Shown here piece after piece: positions 1 through 7,369 of a DNA stretch of 20,184 nt (positions are counted from its first letter, which is position 1; each line of letters starts with the position of its first letter). Position numbers and translations under genes: made by a program. The stretch spans positions 1-20,184 of the forward strand of contig JAHAAK010000037.1 in assembly GCA_018376905.1 (NCBI GenBank), given 5' to 3'. This DNA is from Collinsella sp. (GTDB lineage Bacteria; Actinomycetota; Coriobacteriia; Coriobacteriales; Coriobacteriaceae). The notes under the pieces were generated by a model. That model saw nothing but the letters and a program-made list of their open reading frames with translations. It was not told the DNA's origin and ran no database searches.

Positions 1-26
1 CTATGGCACTTCAACATCATTGTCGC

Positions 27-67
27 AGCCCCGACCCGCGGTCACGAGCGGGGGCTCCTATCTTTTT
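27..67 (+). terminator. Rho-independent terminator of a gene left of the window
   Basis: A GC-rich hairpin (AGCC and CCCGC on the left, GCGGG and GGCT on the right, with a small bulge) is followed by TATCTTTTTAG. The T-run lies on the + strand side only, so it should end a + strand transcript entering from the left. That gene would converge on the HAD gene that ends at 459. Confidence 0.6.
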
Positions 68-131
68 AGTGCCCTCGGATTGGGTCATAGTGTCTGTCCG
101 TCCTCTACCTGTGACGTTGCCATGGTAGTCA

Positions 132-224
132 TTGGGGACGTTCTTAAATGACTAGTCAAAAGGGACACTCTTGCGGCACTTGGGGACGTTCTTTTTCTGC
201 CGGCAGTTAGGGACACTCCTTGCG
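132..224. repeat. Composite repeat present twice with a 48-nt offset
   Basis: The 14-mer TTGGGGACGTTCTT occurs at 132-145 and 180-193. The motif AGGGACACTC(C)TTGCG occurs at 161-175 and 209-224. Both pairs are offset by exactly 48 nt, so a unit of about 48 nt carrying both motifs is present twice. No coding potential is visible. GGGAC-rich intergenic repeats of this kind resemble REP-type sequence. I see no transposase next to it. Confidence 0.7.
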
Positions 225-246
225 CCAGCGTTGCATCGAATGCTCG

Positions 247-416
247 GGAAAATGCGGACCGGTTTTTGGGCGAATAATGGGTCGCGGTTTCCGGATGGGG
301 TGGGTTGCGGAAAGTGCGACCCGGAAGATTGCTCCGAAACGGGATGCGGTTTCCCTGACGCGCCTCAAACGGAAAGCGCATCCCATTTCGGAGCTCCAAA
401 ACGGGATGCGCTTTCC
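247..416. repeat. Array of six 14-nt units in alternating orientation (copy 1)
   Basis: The unit is approximately GGGATGCGGTTTCC. Forward copies start at 279, 341 and 403. Inverted copies start at 247 (degenerate), 309 and 371. Start-to-start distances are 32, 30, 32, 30, 32. Adjacent inverted copies can form hairpins; the best is 334-354 with 371-391, with 2 mismatches over 21 nt and a 16-nt loop. Spacers are 16 nt between a forward and the next inverted unit, and 18 nt the other way. A second array with the same geometry lies at 15274-15381. The array sits in the convergent gap between the left-hand gene and the HAD gene. Confidence 0.8.
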
Positions 417-458
417 GCGCGGAAGAATTGTCGCAGCTACGTTAAGCGGTGCCGCTCG

Positions 459-1127
459 CTACTCGCCCAAGATCAGCGCCGCGAGTTCGTCCTGGGTGTC
501 CACCACGTAGTCGGCGCCGGCGGCTTCCAGCTCTGCGCGGCCGCGGAAGCCCCAGCTGACGCCCGCGCTCTTAAGGCCGGCGTTGTGGCCGGTCAGGATA
601 TCGACATTGGAATCGCCCACATAGAGTGTGGTTGCCGGATCGGCGCCCAGCTCCTCCATCACATGCAGCGTGACGGGTGCTTCGGGTTTGGGCGGAAATG
701 CGTCCACACGGCCCTGTATCAGCGCAAAGCGCTCGGGGCCAAAGTATTTCTCGATAAGCGGGGCTGCCGAAATATGATCCTTGTTGGTGAGCACGGCAAG
801 CTGAACGCCCGCTGCGCGCAGACGGTCGAGCATCTCAATCGTGCCGGCGTAGGGGGCGGTGTGGTCCTCCTTGTGCTCGCCGTAGTAAGCCCTAAACTCG
901 GCAAGCGTCTGCTCAAAGGCGCGACCGTCGCCCGCATACTCGGCAGGCATAAAGCGCTCAACCAGCTTGAGCATGCCGTTTCCCACCTTGTAGCGGTACT
1001 CGTCCACGGCAAACGTGGGCCAGCCGTGCATCTCGCAGGTGTGGTTGCCGGCGGCCGCCAAATCCTCGAGCGTGTTGAGGAGGGTGCCGTCTAAATCAAA
1101 AATCACATGGGAAAAAGCTGCTGCCAT
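459..1127 (-). CDS. HAD-superfamily phosphatase, phosphoglycolate phosphatase-like
   Basis: This 222-residue protein has all four haloacid dehalogenase motifs. Motif I is FDLDGT at residues 10-15, with Asp11 as expected nucleophile and Asp13 as acid/base. Motif II is Thr114 in LTNKD, motif III is Lys147 in FPPKP, and motif IV is GDSNVD at 171-176 for Mg2+. A helical cap of roughly residues 16-90 follows motif I, as in the Gph/PGMB subfamily. Soluble and cytosolic. The substrate cannot be read from sequence; 2-phosphoglycolate is the family default, but sugar phosphates or pyrophosphate are possible. The ATG at 1127 has GGGAGC a few bases upstream. It is 124 nt downstream of hypE on the same strand and may be read through from it, but no functional link to hydrogenase maturation is evident. 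Confidence 0.85.
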   Translation of the reverse strand: MAAAFSHVIFDLDGTLLNTLEDLAAAGNHTCEMHGWPTFAVDEYRYKVGNGMLKLVERFMPAEYAGDGRAFEQTLAEFRAYYGEHKEDHTAPYAGTIEMLDRLRAAGVQLAVLTNKDHISAAPLIEKYFGPERFALIQGRVDAFPPKPEAPVTLHVMEELGADPATTLYVGDSNVDILTGHNAGLKSAGVSWGFRGRAELEAAGADYVVDTQDELAALILGE

Positions 1128-1251
1128 GAAAGCTCCCGTCGTTGGGTTTCAAAACGCACCTCATAATACTGGGCTTCCGCGTTGGGCGTGCTTGGAATCT
1201 GAACATCTCCAGGGACATCAGGCCACATCGCGCCGACCGTGCGGTTCCGCC

Positions 1252-2286
1252 CTAGCAAATCCTGGGCAGCTGCTCCCCCACGAGCATGTCGAGGATGCGG
1301 GTCGAGCCCCAGCCGGTGCGTACGCGCACGGCGGGTCGAGCGCCCTCGGCAAGCGACAGCACGCGACCGATGACGGCGGCGTTCTCGCCGTAGCGGGCGG
1401 CGCGCATGGCCGCCAGCGCGGCATCGGCCTGCTCAGCCGGCACCACGGCGACCATCTTGCCCTCGTTTGCCACCTGCAGAACGTCGTAGCCGAGCATCTC
1501 GCAGGCGGCCTGCACGTCGGGACGCACGGGCACGGCATCTTCGTCGACCTCCATGGCAACACCGCTGGCCTGGGCAAACTCGTTGAGTGTGGACGCCAGG
1601 CCACCGCGCGTGGGGTCGCGAAAGCAACGCGTGCCGGGCGCCGCGGCCAAAACGTCGGCAATCAGGTGGTTGAGCGGCGCGGCGTCGCTTTCGATCGTGC
1701 TCGAAAACGCCAGGCCCTCGCGTTGGCTCATGATGGCGATGCCGTGGTCGCCTAGCGTACCCGATACCAGAATGACATCACCGGATTGGCAGTTGGCGCC
1801 GCTGAGCGCTACGCCCGTGGGAACCTCGCCCACGCCGGCGGTATTGATATAGACGCCGTCGGCCCCGCCGCGCTCGACCACCTTGGTGTCGCCCGTGATT
1901 ATGGACACGCCCGCCTCGCGCGCCGTTTCGGCCATCGTCTGCACAATCTGGCGGAGCTTATCCATGGGATAGCCCTCTTCGAGGATAAAGCCGCACGATA
2001 GGTAGCGCACGTTGGCGCCCGAGGTCGCGACATCGTTGACGGTTCCGCACACGGCGAGGCGGCCGATGTTGCCACCGGGGAAGAACTGCGGCGTTACCAC
2101 AAAGCTGTCGGTCGACATGGCGATGCGCCCGCTCTCGGGCAGCGCGGCCACGCCGGCATCGTTGCCTTCGAGCAGCTCGGGCGACCCAAAGGCATCCAAA
2201 AAGACCTCATCGATAATGCGCTTCATCATCTGGCCGCCGGAGCCGTGGCCCAGCAGGACAGTGCTATCGGTGGCAGTACGGGACAT
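1252..2286 (-). CDS. hypE: [NiFe]-hydrogenase maturation protein HypE
   Basis: HypE dehydrates the carbamoyl group passed from HypF to its C-terminal cysteine, giving the thiocyanate that becomes the cyanide ligands of the active-site iron. The 344-residue protein is full length. It starts with the glycine-rich GHGSGG motif (residues 13-18), has the PurM/AIR-synthase-like ATP-binding fold (for example GDTKVVERG) and ends in PRIC, so the essential C-terminal Cys is present. The ATG at 2286 has GGAG upstream. It is the last hyp gene of the cluster, 84 nt after hypD, with a stem-loop in that gap. Cytosolic; the partners are HypF and the HypC-HypD complex. Confidence 0.97.
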   Translation of the reverse strand: MSRTATDSTVLLGHGSGGQMMKRIIDEVFLDAFGSPELLEGNDAGVAALPESGRIAMSTDSFVVTPQFFPGGNIGRLAVCGTVNDVATSGANVRYLSCGFILEEGYPMDKLRQIVQTMAETAREAGVSIITGDTKVVERGGADGVYINTAGVGEVPTGVALSGANCQSGDVILVSGTLGDHGIAIMSQREGLAFSSTIESDAAPLNHLIADVLAAAPGTRCFRDPTRGGLASTLNEFAQASGVAMEVDEDAVPVRPDVQAACEMLGYDVLQVANEGKMVAVVPAEQADAALAAMRAARYGENAAVIGRVLSLAEGARPAVRVRTGWGSTRILDMLVGEQLPRIC

Positions 2287-2341
2287 ATCGAAAACTCCAA
2301 TCGTGGGTGGAATTATATGGGTGAGGCGCAGCGTCGACCGG

Positions 2342-2365
2342 TCCGCCGTTCGTTAGAACGGCGGA
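2342..2365 (-). other. Intercistronic stem-loop between hypD and hypE
   Basis: TCCGCCGTTC (2342-2351) and GAACGGCGGA (2356-2365) form a perfect 10-bp stem with a GTTA loop. No T-run follows in either direction, so it is unlikely to be a strong intrinsic terminator. It could affect mRNA processing, stability or the hypD:hypE ratio; this is inference. Confidence 0.6.
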
Positions 2366-2370
2366 ACCCA

Positions 2371-3483
2371 TCAGCCGTGGTATCTAAAGTACGCCGCGCA
2401 GCTGCCTTCGGAGCTCACCATGCACGGGCCGACGGGGTGCTCGGGCGTGCAGGTGCGGCCAAACAACGGGCAGTCGCTCGGCGTGATGGCACCGCGCAGC
2501 ACGTCGCCGCAGCGGCACCCGCGTGGCTCAACCGTCGGTTCAATGGGCACGTCAAAGCGGGCGCCGGCATCAAAGCGCGCGAATTCGGGTCGGATGGAAA
2601 GACCCGAGTTGGCAATCGGTCCCAGCCCGCGCCACGTGGTGTCGCACGGCTCAAATACCTGCTCGACCAGCTGGCGCGCCACGGGGTTGCCGTCTGCATT
2701 GACGCCACGGCGGTAGGCGTTGTCAATCGCGGGCCTGTCCTCGACAACCATCTGGACCAGCATGCAGATGCCCTGCAAGATATCGACTGGCTCAAACCCG
2801 GTGACTACGCCGGGGGTCTCGAACTCATCGACCAAAAACCCAAAGGGTGCCAGGCCCGTGATGGTAGCGACGTGACCAGGCAGGATAAAGCCGTCGATGG
2901 TCGTCTCGGGGTCGTTAGAGATCGCACGCAGAGCCGGCGGCGTGGTCTTGTGAGCACAGTAGACCGAAAAGTTCTGGAGCCCGCGCGCGTCGGCCTCCAG
3001 GATAGCGGCGGCAATGGTGGGCGTTGTGGTCTCAAAGCCGACGCCCATAAAGATGACCGGGCGTTCGGGATTTTGCTCGGCAATGTCGAGTGCGTCGAGC
3101 GGAGAGTAGACGATGCGGATGTCGCGCCCCGCCGCTTTTTGCGCGGCAAGCGAGGTGGACGATCCGGGCACGCGCATCATGTCGCCAAAGGTGGTGATGA
3201 TGGCGCCGTCCATGTTGGAAAGCGCGATTGCGTGATCGATGTCGCGGTTGGCGGTGACGCAAACGGGGCACCCCGGGCCGCTTAGCAGTTTGAGTCCCGT
3301 CGGCATAATGGAGCGAAAGCCATAGCGGCCAATGCTCACGGTATGCGTGCCGCAGACTTCCATAAGGTTGATGCTGCGGTTGCCGACAAGCTCATGAATA
3401 CGATCGATGAGCTCGCGAGCCAGCTTGGGATCGCGGAATGCCGAAAAGTCGATACCGGAGCGAGCCGGCTGTCCGGCCGCCAC
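2371..3483 (-). CDS. hypD: [NiFe]-hydrogenase maturation protein HypD
   Basis: HypD is the [4Fe-4S] protein that, with HypC, forms the scaffold on which the Fe(CN)2CO group is assembled. Seen here: the CGTHT motif (Cys44), the GPGCPVC motif (Cys72 and Cys75), and a C-terminal cysteine-rich part (GCRCGD, DCPLF, CTPEHPVGPC, EGSCAAYFRYH) matching the cluster-binding region. The 370-residue length is normal. The start is a GTG at 3483 that overlaps the hypC stop by one base (TAGTG), so HypC and HypD are probably translationally coupled, which fits their stable complex. Confidence 0.97.
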   Translation of the reverse strand: MAAGQPARSGIDFSAFRDPKLARELIDRIHELVGNRSINLMEVCGTHTVSIGRYGFRSIMPTGLKLLSGPGCPVCVTANRDIDHAIALSNMDGAIITTFGDMMRVPGSSTSLAAQKAAGRDIRIVYSPLDALDIAEQNPERPVIFMGVGFETTTPTIAAAILEADARGLQNFSVYCAHKTTPPALRAISNDPETTIDGFILPGHVATITGLAPFGFLVDEFETPGVVTGFEPVDILQGICMLVQMVVEDRPAIDNAYRRGVNADGNPVARQLVEQVFEPCDTTWRGLGPIANSGLSIRPEFARFDAGARFDVPIEPTVEPRGCRCGDVLRGAITPSDCPLFGRTCTPEHPVGPCMVSSEGSCAAYFRYHG

Positions 3484-3743
3484 TAGTAAGCCTCCGCCGG
3501 GTTGGTGGCCAGCTGGTCTTCTTCGACCAGTTCGGTCATGGTGTTGACCAGGTCGAGCGTCTCCTGCGCCTCCTGCTCGTCGACAATCTGAATGCCAAAG
3601 CCGGCGTGCACGAGAATATAGTCGCCTACCTGTGCCGTCGGCACAAGTCGCAGCGACACGGGGCGCTCGATGCCCATCATGTCGACGGTCGCCTTAAGGT
3701 CGTCGTCGCGTTTGACCACTTTACCGGGAACGGCAAGGCACAT
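3483..3743 (-). CDS. hypC: Hydrogenase assembly chaperone HypC
   Basis: HypC carries the iron centre between HypD and the hydrogenase large-subunit precursor. The 86-residue protein begins MCLAVPGKVV; Cys2 is the residue that coordinates iron and contacts the large subunit. The remainder is the expected small beta-barrel (VDMMG, VSLRLVP, GDYILVHAGFGIQIVD) and a helical acidic tail. The ATG at 3743 has an AAGGGGA ribosome site. Only one HypC-family gene is in the window, so this one probably serves whichever hydrogenase the cell has. It overlaps hypD by one base and lies 131 nt after hypF. Confidence 0.96.
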   Translation of the reverse strand: MCLAVPGKVVKRDDDLKATVDMMGIERPVSLRLVPTAQVGDYILVHAGFGIQIVDEQEAQETLDLVNTMTELVEEDQLATNPAEAY

Positions 3744-3874
3744 AATGTTCCCCTTTTATACGTTTTGCGCTGGATAGGCGCCTAATTACCCATCAGTTGA
3801 TGGTAGCGCTCGCGGGAGTCACGAGCAAACGCGTTACACCTGTGAGACGGCGGCGCGCAGACTGGCAAAACAGC

Positions 3875-6343
3875 CTATCGCGATGTTGTCTGCGCAAGAC
3901 GAGCGCTTGCGACCGCCGCCTGGCCGTAGGCGATGCAGCCGTCATTGACGGGTGCGGTGTGGGGGACAAGGACAGTAAGGCCTGCGCTTTTGAGCTCGCG
4001 GGTGAGGAACTGAAGCAGGAGTCGGTTCATGAACACGCCGCCCGAGAGCACGACGGTGTCGATGCCTTCACGGACGCAGATCTCGCTTGCGATGCGGGCC
4101 GACGCGCGTGCGATGGTGACATGGAAGTCGAGCGCGAGCTTGCCGGCGGGCACGCCGGTCCTGATTCCCTCCAAAAGCGCCTCAAAAAGCGGTCTGGAGT
4201 TCAGAACATGGCAGTCGTCCGGACGGGATGATTCGGTTACGGAAAAGCTGGCCATATTGCCGGTGGGGCAGGCACTTTCACTGCTGAGCGCGCGCCAGGC
4301 GGCGGCTTCGAATTCTATGGCGGGTTCGCCCTCGTAGGTTGCCTTGTCGCAGATGCCCAGAATTGCTGCCGCGGCATCAAAGAGACGCCCCATGCTGCTG
4401 GTACGCGGGCTGTTGATGCCGCGCTCGATCATGGTGGCTGTCACGCTGCGCGTTTGCTCGTCGAGGCTGTCCAAAAGCCGAGCGGCGCCTGGGTGCTCGA
4501 GCAGGCCGAGCTCACTGAGCAGGGCAAAGGCGTTGCGGCGGGCGTCGCGCACGGAGGCCGCCCCGCCGGGGAGCGCCCAGGTGCGCAAATGCGCGGCGCG
4601 CTCAAAGCCGCCAAGGCTGGCAACAAGAAACTCGCCGCCCCAAATGGTCCCATCGGTACCGGCGCCGGTGCCGTCAAAGGCGATGCCAAGGACGCGCGCG
4701 TCGGTTGTAAGCTGGCCCGCGGCGATAGCCTCGGCCATTACGCTCGCGATATGCGCATGATGGTGCTGCACCTCGACGAGCGGCAGATTGCATTTTCGCG
4801 CCTGCTCGCGCGCCCACTGGCTCGATAGATAGCTGGGATGTACATCGCAGGCTAAGGCGGCGGGCGCCAAGTCAAAGAGATCTTCCAAGCGCGTGCGCGC
4901 GGCGTTCCAGGCATCGAAGGTCCCGCCGTTTTCAACATCGCCGATATGCTGCGACACAAAACAGGTTGCCTCGCCGTTCGTCCCTTCACGCGTGAGCGCA
5001 ATCGTGGCCTTTTGTTGTGGCCCGCAGGCGAGCACGCAGGACGGAGCGCCGTCGAGCGCCGGCAGCGGCAGCGGCTGGGGTGCATATCCGCGAGCGCGGC
5101 GCACGGGCATAACGGCGCCGTCGACCACGCGCACTACAGAGTCGTCGTAGCGCGAGAGGATCGCGCGGTCGTTACCGAGCAACGCGTCGGCGATGCCGGC
5201 GGCAACGAGGTGTTCCCAGGCAAGATCGTCGTCGGTCTCGATGGGCTCTTCGCTCAGGTTTCCGCTGGTCATGACGAGCGCGTGCATACCGCGGGCTTCT
5301 GCCGCGGCAAGCAGCAGATGCTGAAGCGGGGTGTAGGGGAGCATAACGCCGAGCTCGGGCAGGTCGCGCGCGACGGACGGTGCGAGCGCGAGGGCGTCGG
5401 GAGAATCACCGCTCTCGCAAACAGCACGTCGGCGCAGCAGCACAATGGGGCGAATGCTGCCGGCCAGCAAGCCGCGCTCAACGTCGCTGATATGGCACAG
5501 GCGTTCAGCGTCGGCAAGGCTGCGCACCATAACGGCAAGTGGCTTGTTGCTGCGGCGTTTACGGCGGCGAAGCTCGGCTACCGCCTGCTCGTTGGAGGCG
5601 TCACAGGATAGATGGAATCCGCCCAGGCCCTTGATGGCGACGATGCCACCAAGGGCCAGCAGCTCAACGCAGCGGTCGATAATGGCGTCGCTGGTCTCGC
5701 GCGTGGTGCCGACGGCCAGCGGCGCGGCGGCTTCGCCCGGCTCATCGCCCACGCTCGCTTCGCGCCACATGATATGCGGCCCGCAATTAAAGCAGGCATC
5801 GGGCTGCGCGTGAAAGCGACGGTCGAGCGGATTGGCATACTCCGCGGCACACTCAGGGCACATGGGAAAACGGTCCATCGAGGTAGCCGCTCGGTCATAA
5901 GGCAGCGATCGGATGATGGTAAAGCGTGGGCCGCAGTTAGTGCAGTTGATAAAGGGGTAGTGATAGCGTCGGTCGGCGGGATCGAACAGCTCGCGCAGGC
6001 AATCGTCGCAGGTGGCGATATCGGGCGAGACGAGCGTCGTGTGCGCGGTCTGGTCCTGCGATGCTACGATGCGAAAACCCTCTTCATTGGCGGCATCCCA
6101 ACCGTTGGCTGCCAGGTCCACAACCTCGACATGCTCTACGCGGGCTGCCGCAGGCGCATGCTCAGAAAGCGCGGCAACAAAAGCATCGAGCGCACCGGCC
6201 AGAGCATGCGCTTCGATATGCACGCCGTCGCCCGCGTTGAGCACCCATCCGCAAATGCCATGTGCCATGGCCTCGCGATACACAAACGGCCGCATGCCAA
6301 CGCCCTGCACAATGCCCGTTACATGAATATGCACATGCCGCAT
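3875..6343 (-). CDS. hypF: Carbamoyltransferase HypF
   Basis: HypF makes carbamoyl-adenylate from carbamoyl phosphate and ATP and passes the carbamoyl group to the C-terminal Cys of HypE. Domains in order: N-terminal acylphosphatase (about 1-90, VQGVGMRPF with Arg18); two zinc-finger pairs (Cys112/115 with 134/137, and Cys162/165 with 184/187); a YrdC-like domain from about 215 (VAIKGLGGFHLSCDA, RRSNKPLAVM); and a C-terminal Kae1-like domain (VQHHHAHIASV, FDGTGAGTDG, LSGGVFMNR). I chose the ATG at 6343 (822 residues) because GAGGGG lies just upstream and the acylphosphatase begins at once; a longer frame from a TTG at 6370 adds nine unlikely residues. It lies 42 nt after nikR. Confidence 0.96.
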   Translation of the reverse strand: MRHVHIHVTGIVQGVGMRPFVYREAMAHGICGWVLNAGDGVHIEAHALAGALDAFVAALSEHAPAAARVEHVEVVDLAANGWDAANEEGFRIVASQDQTAHTTLVSPDIATCDDCLRELFDPADRRYHYPFINCTNCGPRFTIIRSLPYDRAATSMDRFPMCPECAAEYANPLDRRFHAQPDACFNCGPHIMWREASVGDEPGEAAAPLAVGTTRETSDAIIDRCVELLALGGIVAIKGLGGFHLSCDASNEQAVAELRRRKRRSNKPLAVMVRSLADAERLCHISDVERGLLAGSIRPIVLLRRRAVCESGDSPDALALAPSVARDLPELGVMLPYTPLQHLLLAAAEARGMHALVMTSGNLSEEPIETDDDLAWEHLVAAGIADALLGNDRAILSRYDDSVVRVVDGAVMPVRRARGYAPQPLPLPALDGAPSCVLACGPQQKATIALTREGTNGEATCFVSQHIGDVENGGTFDAWNAARTRLEDLFDLAPAALACDVHPSYLSSQWAREQARKCNLPLVEVQHHHAHIASVMAEAIAAGQLTTDARVLGIAFDGTGAGTDGTIWGGEFLVASLGGFERAAHLRTWALPGGAASVRDARRNAFALLSELGLLEHPGAARLLDSLDEQTRSVTATMIERGINSPRTSSMGRLFDAAAAILGICDKATYEGEPAIEFEAAAWRALSSESACPTGNMASFSVTESSRPDDCHVLNSRPLFEALLEGIRTGVPAGKLALDFHVTIARASARIASEICVREGIDTVVLSGGVFMNRLLLQFLTRELKSAGLTVLVPHTAPVNDGCIAYGQAAVASARLAQTTSR

Positions 6344-6385
6344 GCGACACCCCTCATCAAAACCGACCAAATAGGGACAGGTGCG

Positions 6386-6898
6386 CTACAGCCCCAGGCT
6401 CTGCTTGGTGGCGGCGCACGTGAGCTCGCCGTGCTTAACGCCGCGCAGGCCCAGCAGACGGTCGGCTAGTTCGTAGACGCGCTCGCCGCGACCCTTGAGC
6501 GCCAGAATCTCCAAGCAGTTGTGGTGATCCAGATGCACGTGCATGGTCGATACGATCTCGTCGGTGTAGTCGTGCTGCACTTCGTCCAGACGGCGCGTCA
6601 GGTCGCCGGTATGGTGGTCGTAGATCATGGTGAGCGACCCGATAACATGCTCATCGGGCGTGCGCATCTGCTCCTTGGCGATCGAGGCGCGAATCAGGTC
6701 GCGCACGGCCTCGGAGCGGTTGGCCACGTCGCCGCGGCGCGCGATCTGTTCGTCAAAACGGCGCAGCAGGTCGTCCGGTGCGGTAACCGAAAAACGGACC
6801 AGCTCGGAGCCGGAACCACTACAGTGGCAGCCCGCGTCACCGTCCGCCCCGTGCGGATGCTCGTGCTCGTACCCGCAGCCGTGCTCGTGTTCGGCCAC
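6386..6898 (-). CDS. nikR: Nickel-responsive regulator NikR with His/Cys-rich N-terminal extension
   Basis: NikR is a ribbon-helix-helix repressor or activator controlled by Ni2+. Here the RHH DNA-binding domain is at about residues 32-75 (ELVRFSVTAPDDLLRRFDE). The ACT-like metal domain keeps the E. coli ligand pattern (His76, His87, His89, Cys95) as His109, His120, His122 and Cys128 in MHVHLDHHNC. Unusually, residues 1-31 form a metal-binding-like leader with six His and three Cys, making the protein 170 residues; family members are commonly about 130-150. The start is a GTG at 6898, one base after the stop of the 82-aa gene, without a strong ribosome site of its own, which suggests translational coupling. 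It probably controls this hyp operon and/or nickel uptake elsewhere. Confidence 0.93.
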   Translation of the reverse strand: MAEHEHGCGYEHEHPHGADGDAGCHCSGSGSELVRFSVTAPDDLLRRFDEQIARRGDVANRSEAVRDLIRASIAKEQMRTPDEHVIGSLTMIYDHHTGDLTRRLDEVQHDYTDEIVSTMHVHLDHHNCLEILALKGRGERVYELADRLLGLRGVKHGELTCAATKQSLGL

Positions 6899-6899
6899 G

Positions 6900-7148
6900 T
6901 TACACCAGCTTCACGGAGCCGACGGAGTTGTGGTCGGCCTCGATGGCCTCTTCGTAGCCCTCGAGTGCGTCGTGGGCCTCGTGCAGCGCGGCCATGGCTG
7001 CCTCGAGCTTGGCGCCGATGCGCTCCATGTCAAAATTCTCGGTCGCATGCAGCAGCTGATGGCTCCACTCGTGAGCGAGCTCGATGGTGTCGTCGACCTG
7101 CTTGACGCTCATGGCAAGCTGGCTCATGTTCATTCCAACATCATGCAT
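6900..7148 (-). CDS. Unknown 82-residue helical protein heading the nikR-hyp operon
   Basis: I do not recognise a family. The product is small, acidic and probably all helical, with repeated hydrophobic/charged heptad-like stretches (about 10-35 and 40-72), a His-containing segment EWSHQLLHATENF, and several Met and His near the N-terminus (MHDVGMNM). No signal peptide, membrane segment or Cys. The ATG at 7148 has an excellent AAAGGAGA site. Its TAA stop is one base before the nikR start, so the two are translated together. Good start signals, tight coupling and codon composition like its neighbours argue that it is real. By context it could be a nickel or hydrogenase accessory protein, but that is guilt by association. 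Upstream there is a TAAAAT box (7188-7193) without a good -35, and GTTCAG repeated at 7174 and 7182. Confidence 0.75.
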   Translation of the reverse strand: MHDVGMNMSQLAMSVKQVDDTIELAHEWSHQLLHATENFDMERIGAKLEAAMAALHEAHDALEGYEEAIEADHNSVGSVKLV

Positions 7149-7225
7149 GGGAAATCTCCTTTTGTATGGGGCAGTTCAGTGGTTCAGATTTTACTACGCC
7201 CACTCTGTGCGCAGCTGCATAAGAA

Positions 7226-7258
7226 AACGGGTGCGAGTCTGTGCGACTCGCACCCGTT
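7226..7258 (-). terminator. Rho-independent terminator downstream of trxA
   Basis: Left arm 7226-7239 and right arm 7245-7258 form a perfect 14-bp stem with a 5-nt loop. On the minus strand it is followed by TTCTTATG after the A/T base of the stem, giving a TTTTCTT run. It separates thioredoxin from the hyp operon and implies that the hyp operon has its own promoter in 7149-7225. Confidence 0.85.
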
Positions 7259-7316
7259 CACTGGGGGCTGTTTGTAACTACCATACTATCCGTGGTCGCA
7301 CGCGCCGCACCCGGCA

Positions 7317-7348
7317 GTCCGGCGAGCGGTGCAAAACCGCTCATGGAC
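7317..7348 (-). other. Stem-loop in the trxA 3' untranslated region
   Basis: GAGCGGT/ACCGCTC form a 7-bp stem with a GCAAA loop, extended by GTCC/GGAC across a small internal loop. It lies between the trxA stop and the terminator, in a 110-nt stretch without an ORF I would support. It may stabilise the mRNA 3' end; nothing identifies it as a known RNA. Confidence 0.45.
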
Positions 7349-7369
7349 GGCGGGTAAGTAACAAGCGTA

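Noticed and set aside
76..88. 13-nt inverted match between 76-88 and 20094-20106 (CGGATTGGGTCAT and its complement)
   Set aside because: A match of this length is expected a few times by chance in a window of this size, and the flanks do not match.
247..416. CRISPR array
   Set aside because: Units are only about 14 nt, alternate in orientation and have 16-18-nt spacers; no cas genes are present.
85..1094. ORFs on both strands across the left repeats and opposite the HAD gene
   Set aside because: Their translations consist of repeat sequence (for example NGMRFPF, NRIPFR) or are the antisense of the HAD gene.
7149..7225. Canonical NikR operator (GTATGA-N16-TCATAC) before the 82-aa gene
   Set aside because: Only a GTATGG half-site is present and no partner lies at the right distance.
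7259..7369. tRNA or known ncRNA downstream of trxA
   Set aside because: I could not fold a cloverleaf or find conserved tRNA motifs; only a simple stem-loop is present.
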